This document shows, one piece after another, positions 15,997-24,792 of a DNA stretch of 64,000 nt. The translations under genes were made by a program, and so were the position numbers. Position 1 is the first letter of the stretch, and every line of letters starts with the position of its first letter. The stretch covers positions 117,783 through 181,782 of the forward strand of contig JAEUWC010000017.1 of the NCBI GenBank assembly GCA_016786465.1. The letters run 5' to 3'. Below the pieces are notes generated by a model, which did not search any database, was not told the DNA's origin, and saw nothing but the letters and a program-made list of their open reading frames with translations. The stretch comes from Bdellovibrionales bacterium. GTDB lineage: Bacteria; Bdellovibrionota; UBA1018.

Positions 15997-16839
15997 CTAA
16001 AGGCGTTTCATCACGGTGTAGCCAGACATCTTTAGGGCATCATCAATCACTTTTTTTGGGATCAACGGCAGAATCCACTTCACCCACTTAGGCATCGGTG
16101 GCGTTCTTTTGAATTCGACGACGATGTTCAAAAAATGGACCGTTTCCTTTTCTGTCCAGCCATTCGCGTTGAAGAAGCCAAACCAGTTTTTGGGATAAAA
16201 CTGAAACGGAGAATTTTTCATCGCGCGAGTTCGGGTGTTCGCTTTCAGGTGGCGGTAAACACGGGGATCAAAATATTCAGAAATCCACGCCTGAAACTGC
16301 GGTCGCTTCAGAAGATCTTCGGCCAGTTCCGAAACCTGAGTTTCATTTAAGTACGGGATCAGTCCTTCAGTAAGGACCAGGACTTTTTCTGCTTTTGGAA
16401 GAACAGTTTTGAAAAAGGCGTCACGTTGGGTTCGATTCGCTAAATCCAGTTCAACCTGGGTCAATCGGCATCTTGGGGTTTCGTTGGCCAGGATCTTTTT
16501 TTTGTGCGCCATGATGCTGGAATAGTCGACTTCGACCCAATCCAGATTTTCGGGAAGATTCATGCGATAGGGGCGGGCATCCAGGCCGGCACCCAGGTTC
16601 AGAACGGCATCTGTGCCTTCTTGAATCGCCTTTTCGATGAAGCGGTCGATGATTACGGTTCGGGATACCACGGCCCATTCGGTGTAGCGGCTGAAGTCGG
16701 GCATGGATTCTGAAATTCTTTTTCCGTGTTCACCTGCTAGCCTTGCCGCAAAGGGATCACGGAAAATTGCGTCGGGACGCTGGGATTCCTTGGCCCGAAA
16801 ATAGGCGACCCAGAACGAAGTATCCGAAACGTCTTGAAT
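15997..16839 (-). CDS. PPM/LCMT-type SAM-dependent methyltransferase
   Basis: Class I methyltransferase of the leucine-carboxyl-methyltransferase/PPM family. SAM motif I is VLNLGAGLDARPYR, with DWVEVDYSSIM and VLTEGLIPYL after it. Family homology clearly continues upstream of the first ATG (16704): the same frame encodes DTSFWVAYFRAKESQRP and FRDPFAARLAGEHGKRI, the standard N-terminus of this family. No ATG, GTG or TTG occurs in that frame until a TGA near 16966; the best candidate start is ATT at 16839, giving ~280 residues, the normal family length. The substrate is unknown (a protein C-terminus, polyketide or small acid). It follows the barrel gene by 14 bases. Confidence 0.8.
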   Translation of the reverse strand: MQDVSDTSFWVAYFRAKESQRPDAIFRDPFAARLAGEHGKRISESMPDFSRYTEWAVVSRTVIIDRFIEKAIQEGTDAVLNLGAGLDARPYRMNLPENLDWVEVDYSSIMAHKKKILANETPRCRLTQVELDLANRTQRDAFFKTVLPKAEKVLVLTEGLIPYLNETQVSELAEDLLKRPQFQAWISEYFDPRVYRHLKANTRTRAMKNSPFQFYPKNWFGFFNANGWTEKETVHFLNIVVEFKRTPPMPKWVKWILPLIPKKVIDDALKMSGYTVMKRL

Positions 16840-16853
16840 GGGAACTTCAGGAC

Positions 16854-17843
16854 TTAGAACAAATACCCCACGGACAATCCGGTCTGTGCATTGCTTAGGC
16901 CCTTGGTCATGAAGTAAGAAACTTTGAATCCGCAGTACAAGTTTTGATGATTCGAAAAGAAGTAATCAAAGCCGGTCGAAGCGCGACTTGAAACTTGCGA
17001 CGAATTCACGGCGCCAACCGATCCATCTTCCAAGATCTGGTTCTTTAACGAAACCAAAGTCATTCCTGCTTCAGCTTCCACCCACGGCTTCACCCGGAAG
17101 TTTCCAACCAGGCTAGATCCTTGATACCGAAATCCCAACATCGCGGGATAAAGAAGCTGGTAGCCGTTTTTCGCAGAACGGGTTGCCAAGAAAGAAACCG
17201 TGGGAAGCGAGACTCCCATCGCCAATTCTTCAGACAAGAAAGTGCGAAGTTGAATTCCAATCAGCGCTTCGGATGATCCGATTCCCGCTTCGTTCTGGGA
17301 TGCCGAATTGCCGATTCCGCCCAAGGTGGCGCCGTTGATTTCGGCAGCCCATGCATTCTTCAAATTGCGGGCAGCGGTCGGTTCAGGGCGAAGAACGGGG
17401 ACTTGGCTTTCGGACCGTTGGAACATCGGGGCAGGTGCGGCGACAACGGGTGCCGAAGGCGGAACGTAAGCAGGCGCCGAAGGCGGAACGTAAGCCTGAA
17501 CTGTAGGGGCCACGTACGCCGGAGCCGCTGGAGGCACGTACGCAGGTGTCACAGGAGCCACTGGCTTGTCTTGAACCAGAACCACAGGCTTCACTTCGAT
17601 GGGTTCGAAAGGTTTTTCAGGCTGTTCAGCGGCCTGCGCAGGTAGCGGATTGGATCCAAACTTTGCATTTGGGTTGAACGCTTCCAAATATGGAAAGTCC
17701 GAAGCCGCCTGCGCGGTCTGGGCAGGATACTTGGTCCCGACTTTGTCCTTCTTATTTTTCGAAGCGGCCGAAGCCACGTTTAAAGAAGTGACTTGAAATG
17801 CAGTGAACAGAACCAAACCCAATCCATAGGAAATGTTTTTCAT
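16854..17843 (-). CDS. Exported protein with Pro-rich PAYVPP repeats and a barrel domain
   Basis: Signal peptide MKNISYGLGLVLFTAF..ASA-AS. Residues ~75-130 are a Pro/Ala/Val spacer with repeated AYVPP/AYVAP units (at least five), like the periplasm-spanning linkers of some outer-membrane proteins. From about 160 the sequence alternates like a beta-barrel: GIQLRTFLSEELAMGVSLP, YPAMLGFRYQGSSLVGNFRV, WVEAEAGMTLVSL, NLYCGFKVSYFM, and ends GLSVGYLF with terminal Phe. No known family; function open. It shares an operon with the methyltransferase downstream. Confidence 0.75.
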   Translation of the reverse strand: MKNISYGLGLVLFTAFQVTSLNVASAASKNKKDKVGTKYPAQTAQAASDFPYLEAFNPNAKFGSNPLPAQAAEQPEKPFEPIEVKPVVLVQDKPVAPVTPAYVPPAAPAYVAPTVQAYVPPSAPAYVPPSAPVVAAPAPMFQRSESQVPVLRPEPTAARNLKNAWAAEINGATLGGIGNSASQNEAGIGSSEALIGIQLRTFLSEELAMGVSLPTVSFLATRSAKNGYQLLYPAMLGFRYQGSSLVGNFRVKPWVEAEAGMTLVSLKNQILEDGSVGAVNSSQVSSRASTGFDYFFSNHQNLYCGFKVSYFMTKGLSNAQTGLSVGYLF

Positions 17844-17894
17844 GCCCCGATCATATGGGACGTTTTCGGGTTTGTAAAACTTCGACCATTTGCA

Positions 17895-19172
17895 TTATTG
17901 CGCGGAAAGCGAGACTGGGATCGGCTCGGCTCGCGACTCTGCGCAGCTTTGGTGACAAATCACACGGTGCGTCCGTAAAAGGAACCCTGCGGGGCTCCAA
18001 AGGGGTTCACCTTGAATCAAGACCGGGCTTTTATCGGGATAGTTTCCCTGGCGAATTTTCAGGCCTGCGCTCGCAATGGCTTGGGTGGACTGATGGTGCA
18101 ATGTCCATTTTTGCGAAACTCGGTGGATGCTTGCCAAGAACGCAAGACCGATGCCGACAGTCGTCAAAGGGATCAGCCACTTTTTTCGAAAACCTTTTAG
18201 AGAATCCCAACCCAACACTGCGATCGGAACGACTGTCCAAAGAGATCCGTAAAGAAATCGACCTTCTTTATGAGAAATCGCGCTATGAACCAAAAAAGGA
18301 ATGGCAAAAAGTCCAAGTAACGGCCACGCCTTTCGCTGCTGAATCAGCGATTTTCTACTGAACGCAAACAAAGCGATGAAAAAGGGAAACCAAGACCAGT
18401 ATTTTCCGACTTCCGTGATGTAGCGATGCCAAGGATCAGAGCCATAGTCCCTGGCAGCACCATTACGAACCACGTTGTAAAAAATGTAGTTTTGAAAGGG
18501 GGCCAAGAAGTCGACTTGGGTCAAAGCGGATTCAAGCAATCCAAAGCCGACTATGGAAGCCCCGTAACCCAAGCTCAAGAAGACGACTTCGTATCGGTTT
18601 GTTGTCCCCAATAGAAATGGAAGAAAAGCCAAACAGGTCTGAGGCCGCACAAAGAAAAGCGCACCGATGATCAAACCGATTCCGATAAAGCGTTTACCCC
18701 GAAAATTTTCCTGGTTCCAAAGAAGAAGCGCGCCCGCAAGTCCGGCAGCTTCCAGTGAATAATCCATGATCCGAACGGATTGAAAGACCAGTTCTGGCCA
18801 GAAGGCGACCCCACAAGCGGCCATCAGCGAAAGACCGGACTTGGGTTTCAGTTTTTCAATCACCTGATAGGTCGCAGCGACCAACGTTAGCGAAAGGACC
18901 GCGTAGATCAGCTTCATAGCAGTCAATGCTACGATCGGATTTTCCTGAAAAGGCGCGCTGATCACCAAATGAAAATAGACGGGAAGTGCAGATAGAAGGC
19001 CTTGGGTCCATTCCCAAGGCGGATTCGCGGTCCATCCGGAAAGGGCTGCCATGGGTTCAAGCGTTCGAAACGGTTCATTGGGGTGGTCAAACCCCAGTGA
19101 AGTGAATGCGGCAGCAATTCTAGGGATCGCTGCAAGACCTAAAATTTCCCGAAGTTCCCATTTGAATTTCAT
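17895..19172 (-). CDS. GT-C glycosyltransferase, family 22-like (Alg9/PIG-B type)
   Basis: Polytopic membrane protein using lipid-linked sugars, with the HPNEPFRTLEP and WEWTQGLLSALP segments that match the HPDE..q..EP and WEWT.G.RS..P motifs of family 22 mannosyltransferases, and ISHKEGRFLYG near residue 320, matching the HKE.RF motif. The aspartate of HPDE is Asn here, with E as the remaining acidic residue, which may matter for catalysis. About nine membrane segments. Its start overlaps the preceding GT-C gene by four bases. It probably adds a sugar to an envelope glycolipid or O-chain on the periplasmic side. Confidence 0.78.
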   Translation of the reverse strand: MKFKWELREILGLAAIPRIAAAFTSLGFDHPNEPFRTLEPMAALSGWTANPPWEWTQGLLSALPVYFHLVISAPFQENPIVALTAMKLIYAVLSLTLVAATYQVIEKLKPKSGLSLMAACGVAFWPELVFQSVRIMDYSLEAAGLAGALLLWNQENFRGKRFIGIGLIIGALFFVRPQTCLAFLPFLLGTTNRYEVVFLSLGYGASIVGFGLLESALTQVDFLAPFQNYIFYNVVRNGAARDYGSDPWHRYITEVGKYWSWFPFFIALFAFSRKSLIQQRKAWPLLGLFAIPFLVHSAISHKEGRFLYGSLWTVVPIAVLGWDSLKGFRKKWLIPLTTVGIGLAFLASIHRVSQKWTLHHQSTQAIASAGLKIRQGNYPDKSPVLIQGEPLWSPAGFLLRTHRVICHQSCAESRAEPIPVSLSAQ

Positions 19173-20422
19173 TTTTGGTACGCCCTTCCGAATTCTCCGT
19201 CCACGGCGCCCCCGTTTCTTCGAAGGCTATCCAGCAGGGTCACCGAACTGATCAACTGAAGGCCGCAAATTAAGGGAAGAATCCAATTTTTTTCGTGCTT
19301 GGCATAGCGGTGGATCAAGTAGGCCAGAAGAATGCCCGTCCAAGGAAATACAGCGCAAAAGTAGTGGGTCTGAACGCGGTAACCCGCCAAAGTCAGAATG
19401 ATTCCGTACCCGATGAAAACCGCAATCAGGTAGCGATTTAGAAAACTGGTTTCAGGGTCGCGCCACTTTTTTCGCAATTTCCAAATTCGGAAAAGAAGGA
19501 TCATCACGCCAGCGGCGATTGTGATCTGAAACAAAAGAACCCAGGGATGCGCGCCCAGAAAGCGAAGGGTTTCTTTGCGAAGCGTGTACTGAATATTCAG
19601 ACCCAAAGTATGGGTGAAAAGTTTAGTCAAATAACTGAATTCAAATATTCGATGCAACCGGGTTTCACCGCCACTTTGCGCTTTCGCGCCCAAAGCGGCG
19701 AATTCAATCGCGTGTTGAAACCAGGGAATCATGGGGATCAGCCCGATCAAAAGGCCTGCTGCCAGATAAGGCGCAGTCTGAATCAGTGATTTTCGATTTT
19801 CCTTCCACTGCATCCAACCCAAAGCCCCAAGTATCGATGCGGCCAAAAAAAGCGCAGGCATGTGAATCTGACCCGGGATCAAGATCATTAGGCCTGTTAA
19901 GAACGCCCAAAAGCGGCTTTTCTTTGGGTCATGGACCCATCGGTGAGCAGAATAAAAAATCAGGATCATTAGAAACGGAATCACGCTTTGAGCCCAGATT
20001 TTTCGTTGCAGTAGAATTTCGATAGGGTGAGTCGCCACAAGTGCCACACCCCAAAACCAAATCATTTGATCGCGTGGGGTTTTCCAGACTTTTAATCCAA
20101 CCCAGAAGGAAAGCCCGAAGGCCGCGCAAGCAAGCGCGGCGACAGACATGGAAAGCGTAATGGGGTTCAGTTCGAATCCAAGACCCATCAGAACTTTCGC
20201 CAAAATCCCGAAGATCCAGACGCTCATCCCAGGATTCAAAACCCCTTGTGATGATGGAATTCCCAGGCGGGCCCAATCGCCTTCTGTCGCCTTCTTGGCA
20301 AGGTCAAACATCAGCGCTTCATCCGCCTTATATTCAATGATGGACGGGTAAATGAAGCGGATCAGGCAGCCAAGGACGATAAAGACCATGGGAAGCAGCA
20401 AAGGATTCTTCGAAGATTTCAC
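19169..20422 (-). CDS. GT-C glycosyltransferase, PMT/ArnT (family 39)-like
   Basis: Polytopic membrane protein with ten or more hydrophobic segments. After the first membrane span it has the IEYKADEALMFDLAKK motif, the acidic DE pair in the first external loop used by PMT/ArnT-type GT-C enzymes, followed by LNPGMSVWIFG. Length 417 is short for ArnT but normal for bacterial family-39-like proteins without the large C-terminal domain. Coupled by ATGA to the family-22-like gene and 20 bases downstream of the GNAT gene: together three genes for a glycan or glycolipid modification (inference). Substrate not determinable. Confidence 0.78.
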   Translation of the reverse strand: MKSSKNPLLLPMVFIVLGCLIRFIYPSIIEYKADEALMFDLAKKATEGDWARLGIPSSQGVLNPGMSVWIFGILAKVLMGLGFELNPITLSMSVAALACAAFGLSFWVGLKVWKTPRDQMIWFWGVALVATHPIEILLQRKIWAQSVIPFLMILIFYSAHRWVHDPKKSRFWAFLTGLMILIPGQIHMPALFLAASILGALGWMQWKENRKSLIQTAPYLAAGLLIGLIPMIPWFQHAIEFAALGAKAQSGGETRLHRIFEFSYLTKLFTHTLGLNIQYTLRKETLRFLGAHPWVLLFQITIAAGVMILLFRIWKLRKKWRDPETSFLNRYLIAVFIGYGIILTLAGYRVQTHYFCAVFPWTGILLAYLIHRYAKHEKNWILPLICGLQLISSVTLLDSLRRNGGAVDGEFGRAYQK

Positions 20423-20442
20423 TAGCCCCTAGTCTAGCCGAG

Positions 20443-21288
20443 TCAGTTCGCCGGAAGAAGCTTTTTGGCTTTGAACTTCATCTTCAGATTTCGGAAGAAG
20501 TATTTGGGTAGGGTCAGCAGGCTGACCGAACCGATCTGCAGGGCTTCGTCACCGTTTTGAAATTCCAAGATCGCCTGATAGTACGACGTGATCCAGCGAT
20601 CCCTGTGATGGTAACGAACGTCGTCGCCCGATTTTTGAAAGACGGTGCCCAGGACGCTTTTGCGGAAAATAAAAGTCTTTTCATCGAATACTGAATCGTC
20701 GTTGATTGCCAAAGGTCCACGGTATTTGCGGCTGATTTCCTTTGCGATGGCGACATGGTGAAGGCTGGGTTCCTTTACGCTAAACGGCGACGGATGAATT
20801 TCGTCAAAATACAAGGCCACGTTTCCCAGGCTAGAAATCACGCAGGCCAAATTGCTGATCCAGACTTTTGAAAACGGAGCATTTTCAAAAAGGTATCGGG
20901 TGATCAGTTTCGAACTGAGCTTGTGGGTCAGTCCGCCACGACGAGCTTCGGGACGAACACAGGTCAAACCAAGATGAAGGACATCGCCGACCACTTGGGT
21001 TTTTAGTAGGACTGCGGAACAGAATCCGAGAATCTTTCCGGATTCATCTTCGGCAGCGCAAATCACGTTTCTGGCCAGTTCTTTTGGGTCTCCGGTCAGT
21101 CCTTGATAATTGGGAACATCGGTGAAGCATTCAGCTGCGCAATCGCGAAGCCGGGCCACCAAATTCTGAAGTCCATCGTCGTGCAACGTAATGCCGGGCC
21201 GAAAATAGAAGACGTAATTGATTTTTCCCATGCCAGAAGGATCGGCAAAACGCTTCAGAACTTGATGTGGGGATGGTTCAGTTCCCAT
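20443..21288 (-). CDS. GNAT-type acetyltransferase-like protein
   Basis: The first 150 residues look like a GNAT fold: GKILGFCSAVLL (beta-4), LHLGLTCVRPEARRGGLTHKL, which is a divergent acetyl-CoA loop (RRGGLT in place of Q/RxxGxG/A), and helix 3 ITRYLF. The C-terminal ~100 residues are extra and contain RYHHRDRWITSYYQAILE, with basic tail KMKFKAKKLLPAN that may touch the membrane. First gene of the operon with two GT-C enzymes, so it may acylate a glycan or nucleotide sugar. Acyl donor and acceptor unknown. Confidence 0.6.
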   Translation of the reverse strand: MGTEPSPHQVLKRFADPSGMGKINYVFYFRPGITLHDDGLQNLVARLRDCAAECFTDVPNYQGLTGDPKELARNVICAAEDESGKILGFCSAVLLKTQVVGDVLHLGLTCVRPEARRGGLTHKLSSKLITRYLFENAPFSKVWISNLACVISSLGNVALYFDEIHPSPFSVKEPSLHHVAIAKEISRKYRGPLAINDDSVFDEKTFIFRKSVLGTVFQKSGDDVRYHHRDRWITSYYQAILEFQNGDEALQIGSVSLLTLPKYFFRNLKMKFKAKKLLPAN

Positions 21289-21301
21289 TAGAAATACCTA
21301 A

Positions 21302-23914
21302 GTGTTCAAGTCGGTTACGGCTTATTCCGATACGCCAGATGTGAAAAACCGTAAAAAGACTCGCGACCTAAAGACGACGGCCCAACTGATTCTAAAAAGG
21401 AACCCGTTTGTGGCCTGGCTACCGCTTTTGGTGATCCCATTCCTGGTTCTTGGGGCGAACCCACGGGGCTTCTGGGCGGGTTTTTCCGGCGCAAGAAAAG
21501 TCGCGACGGTGGGTGGGGACTTCAGGCGAATTGCCAGCGCCAGTAATGATTTAACCCTTGAGACCGAGGTTCGCCTTTACGGTGACCAAGGAAGTCCTGT
21601 CTATTTCCCACGTGCGGCTAAGGTTTTTGCGCGCCCGGAAACTTTTGTGGGTCGAATGGAGATCAAGACTTCGCGCGTCCTTTCTAAAGATGAATCCGTT
21701 CAGTGCAAATGGTTCACTGAAACGGTCACTTTGGAAGAACTGCCGCGAAGAACGCCCGTCGGAGAGTTTCAATTGGATCCCAACGGAGTTTCGGAAGTGT
21801 CCGTACCAAGCGCGATGTCGCGCGTTTTCTGTAGCTTCATTTCGACTTCGTTCAGCATCGACCTAAGCGTTCAAGTGAAGGACATCCTTGCGCCAGAACC
21901 CGCGGATGCCTTGATGCTAAAAAGGAAAATCGAAGAAGAGAAGGCGTTGATTGCGCAGTACACTGATGCTTCGAGAACCCTGGACGCCTTGGAAAGAGAC
22001 CCGAAACTTTTTGATACGGTCGTACAGGAACTGAATCGAATTCCCGCGTTGGCAAACAATACCAAGCAAAGCAGGGTTTCATTTAATGTCAGCCAGGGAA
22101 TGGTCACAGCCTTCGAAATCGGAAAGGGTGACTGGTACCGAATCGACGCCCCGACGGGTCAGGCGAAACCCAGTAAGCTAGGTTTGAAGTGGCGTGGTCC
22201 GGAAGGCGCCGAAAAGCCGCTGGTCTTGATGAGACGCGATGACATCGTATGGCCTGAATCGAATTTCTTTTCTTTGGTTTGCGGTTTTGAAAGTGGAAGT
22301 ACGGGTCGCTTGAACCGCCTTCTTTTCGGAGGAAACGTGGGCATTACTTATGGACGGGTCGGGAAACCGGGCGTGATCCGCTGTGCTTTCAATACGGTTC
22401 CCAAGAAATGGGACAGTGCCATCGGAGAATTTTCATTCGGCTACCGGCATGTCAAGCGAGCCCCGGCTCAGGAGTGGATTGCAAAGTCGGTGGCGGATTT
22501 AAATGCAACGATTGTGAATCAATTGGACCTTATTGCGTCTTATCAAAGACGGGAAAACGAACGAGCGCAGTCGCGCGCAGTCCCTTACTTCAAGCAGATC
22601 AGTCAAGAAGTCGCGCGTCTGAAGAACCTGGAACCTGTTAATTACTGCAAGCGCTATGAAGCCTACCGGCCTTCAATGAACTTTAAGTGGATCAATGCGA
22701 TTTCGATGAAGGGCGGGGAATACTGTTCGGCTCCGATTACTTGGGATCACAAAACATACTTCGCAACTTGCGACGGAGAAAAAGAAGACGAAAAATTGAA
22801 AAAGAAAAACGATCAGGACAACGGTCGAATTGTCCGTTTCGATTCGAATCTGAAGCTGATTGGAACGGATCGAGTCCCAACAACGGAAAAAGGTTTCCCT
22901 TCGGTTTTCAACGGCTCGAACGCGGTTGTCCGTTACGACACGACTTCACAGAAGTTCTATGACTTTGCGATGGGAACTGCGGATGGGCGAGTGATCTTTG
23001 CATCCGAAACAGGAATCCGTATGGGCGAATTGAAGTTTGGAAACAAGCTGATCACGCATCTTCGTGTTGCACCAAACGGAAACGCTTACGGAATGGCGGT
23101 AGGAGCGGCCAGCGAAAAGGACCGGAATGGAATTCTTTTTGCCATTGGGACCGACCGAAAGCTGATTTGGGAAAAGGAAGTTCCTTATGAACTTTCAGTG
23201 AACCCAGAACTGGCCCTAAGCCAAGACTTCATTCTGGTGGCAAACGGAAACGGATCGCTGGTTTTGTACGATTACCAAGGCGAACAGACGCTGGTGGTGC
23301 CTTTCGAATCTGGAATGAGCAGCTCGAAAATTGCTGTCTTGGCCAACGTCGCTTACTTCGGGACCAGCAACGGAAAAGTCTTTCGTTATGATATCGCAGC
23401 TGGACAGCTGAAAGAACTTTACCAAGCTTCCTGGTCTGGGCAGGTAGACCCTACGACTGCCTCGATGGCCCAACCACACCCGATGCCAAGGGCCATCACC
23501 CATCAGCCGTACGTTTCGGCAAACGGCGACATTGTGGTGATGACGACCTATGATGGTCGAATGCATTTTCTAAACCCAGACGGAACTTTGAAAAAACTGG
23601 TTCAGGTGAAAACGATTCTTTTCACGACCTATTTTGGTTCTGTGTGGTGGGCCCTGCGATCCGAACCTTTGTTGGTCGCAAGTTCGGCGGGCTACATGAA
23701 CTTGTTCACGTTGGATGGGACGCTGATCGGTCAGTTTGATTTGGGGGATGGTGGCGAACTTTACGCACCGCCAGTACCCACTGCGACGACCGGTATGAAA
23801 ACGGGCGAACAGTTCCTGCTTGGGGAATTTCGAGGCATTCGTCGCTATGAAATGAAGCCGGACGCATCCTTAGAACTTCAGACGGAAGTCTTGGACGCTT
23901 GTACGGCGCCTTAA
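21302..23914 (+). CDS. Membrane-anchored periplasmic beta-propeller protein
   Basis: 870 residues from a GTG at 21302, which is the first possible start (TAA stands just before it) but has no visible ribosome-binding site. One hydrophobic segment (FVAWLPLLVIPFLVLGA, about 35-52) anchors it in the inner membrane. Residues ~70-480 are beta-rich with coiled-coil parts (KRKIEEEKALIAQYTDA). From ~500 to the end, PQQ/WD-like repeats occur: APNGNAYGMAVG, LSQDFILVANGNGSLVLYD, NVAYFGTSNGKVFRYD, SANGDIVVMTTYDGRMHFL, LLVASSAGYMNLFTLDG. Probably an assembly or binding scaffold. Divergent from the glycan operon with only 13 bases between starts; convergent overlap of four bases with the GDPD gene. Confidence 0.75.
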   Translation: MFKSVTAYSDTPDVKNRKKTRDLKTTAQLILKRNPFVAWLPLLVIPFLVLGANPRGFWAGFSGARKVATVGGDFRRIASASNDLTLETEVRLYGDQGSPVYFPRAAKVFARPETFVGRMEIKTSRVLSKDESVQCKWFTETVTLEELPRRTPVGEFQLDPNGVSEVSVPSAMSRVFCSFISTSFSIDLSVQVKDILAPEPADALMLKRKIEEEKALIAQYTDASRTLDALERDPKLFDTVVQELNRIPALANNTKQSRVSFNVSQGMVTAFEIGKGDWYRIDAPTGQAKPSKLGLKWRGPEGAEKPLVLMRRDDIVWPESNFFSLVCGFESGSTGRLNRLLFGGNVGITYGRVGKPGVIRCAFNTVPKKWDSAIGEFSFGYRHVKRAPAQEWIAKSVADLNATIVNQLDLIASYQRRENERAQSRAVPYFKQISQEVARLKNLEPVNYCKRYEAYRPSMNFKWINAISMKGGEYCSAPITWDHKTYFATCDGEKEDEKLKKKNDQDNGRIVRFDSNLKLIGTDRVPTTEKGFPSVFNGSNAVVRYDTTSQKFYDFAMGTADGRVIFASETGIRMGELKFGNKLITHLRVAPNGNAYGMAVGAASEKDRNGILFAIGTDRKLIWEKEVPYELSVNPELALSQDFILVANGNGSLVLYDYQGEQTLVVPFESGMSSSKIAVLANVAYFGTSNGKVFRYDIAAGQLKELYQASWSGQVDPTTASMAQPHPMPRAITHQPYVSANGDIVVMTTYDGRMHFLNPDGTLKKLVQVKTILFTTYFGSVWWALRSEPLLVASSAGYMNLFTLDGTLIGQFDLGDGGELYAPPVPTATTGMKTGEQFLLGEFRGIRRYEMKPDASLELQTEVLDACTAP

Positions 23915-24792
23915 GGCTTTTTTAGAAATTGAATCAGTTCAAGCGGGTCATCGGAAATAATTCCGTCGACTCCGAAGCTGACCAACTTCTTCCAGTCCTT
24001 TTTGTCATTCGCAGTCCAAGGCACGACCTTGATGCCCGCTTTATGGCATTCTTCGACATCTTTCGCTGTCAGCCATTCGTGATTGGGTGAAACCACTTGA
24101 GCGCCGGCCGACTGGGTCACTTCGACCAAAGATTTCTTGGGGCGGTCTTCAATCAAAGCCGAAAGCGTAGCAGTGGGTGCTAGCTTCTTTGCTTCAAGCA
24201 GGGTTCGGTGATCGAAAGACTGAATAATCGTTCGATTCAGGACCGCGTGCTTGTTCAACATGTCGACTAGAAGCTTCGCGAATTCGGCCGGCGGCGGTGC
24301 TAAGTTTGGGGTTGCTTCTTCGCTTTTCATTTCGATGTTGAAGCGAACGGTCTTGGCTTTCGGATCTGTTGAAGCATTGATCCAGGTAAAAAATTCGTCC
24401 AAAGTCGGAATTAAAGTACCGGGTACTTTCTTTTGCTTCAAAAAGCGCAGGTTCTTCATCGACCCGCAGTCAAACTGCTTGACCCGTGCAAGTGTTTCTT
24501 CAAATACGGCGATGGGCTTTCGGATCAGCGAACCCACTTTGCTTTTCGTGGTGTCCCGACAAATCAAAGGATTAATGACCGGGTCGTGCAGAATTACCAA
24601 GTGGCGGTCCTTGGTCACACCTAGGTCCAGCTCAATCACGTCGACGCCTGCTTTTAGTGCGTATTCAAAGGCGGGCATCGAATTTTCTGGAAGAACTGCG
24701 CGAGCACCCCGGTGCCCGTGAACTTCGATGCTTGCCGCAAGTGCCGTGTTTGATACCAAGACTAAAAAGGCCGACAGGATCTGTGATTTCAT
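23911..24792 (-). CDS. glpQ: Periplasmic glycerophosphodiester phosphodiesterase
   Basis: Hydrolyses glycerophosphodiesters to glycerol-3-phosphate and an alcohol. ATG at 24792 opens the signal peptide MKSQILSAFLVLVSNTALAA; the longer frame is not used. GDPD residues are present: H27 and R28 in HGHRGARAVLPENS, E36, E54 and D56 in VIELDLGVTKD, H69 in VILHDP, and the late IKVVPWTANDKKDW and GVDGIISDDP. It overlaps the upstream GlpT-like gene by ATGA, the same pairing as glpTQ of enterobacteria, which supports scavenging of glycerophosphodiesters from degraded phospholipid. Gene symbol is by analogy. Confidence 0.9.
   Translation of the reverse strand: MKSQILSAFLVLVSNTALAASIEVHGHRGARAVLPENSMPAFEYALKAGVDVIELDLGVTKDRHLVILHDPVINPLICRDTTKSKVGSLIRKPIAVFEETLARVKQFDCGSMKNLRFLKQKKVPGTLIPTLDEFFTWINASTDPKAKTVRFNIEMKSEEATPNLAPPPAEFAKLLVDMLNKHAVLNRTIIQSFDHRTLLEAKKLAPTATLSALIEDRPKKSLVEVTQSAGAQVVSPNHEWLTAKDVEECHKAGIKVVPWTANDKKDWKKLVSFGVDGIISDDPLELIQFLKKP

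Noticed and set aside
17440..17560. Repeated ~30-base units in the Pro-rich gene
   Set aside because: Coding repeats for AYVPP units within an intact frame, not an independent repeat element.
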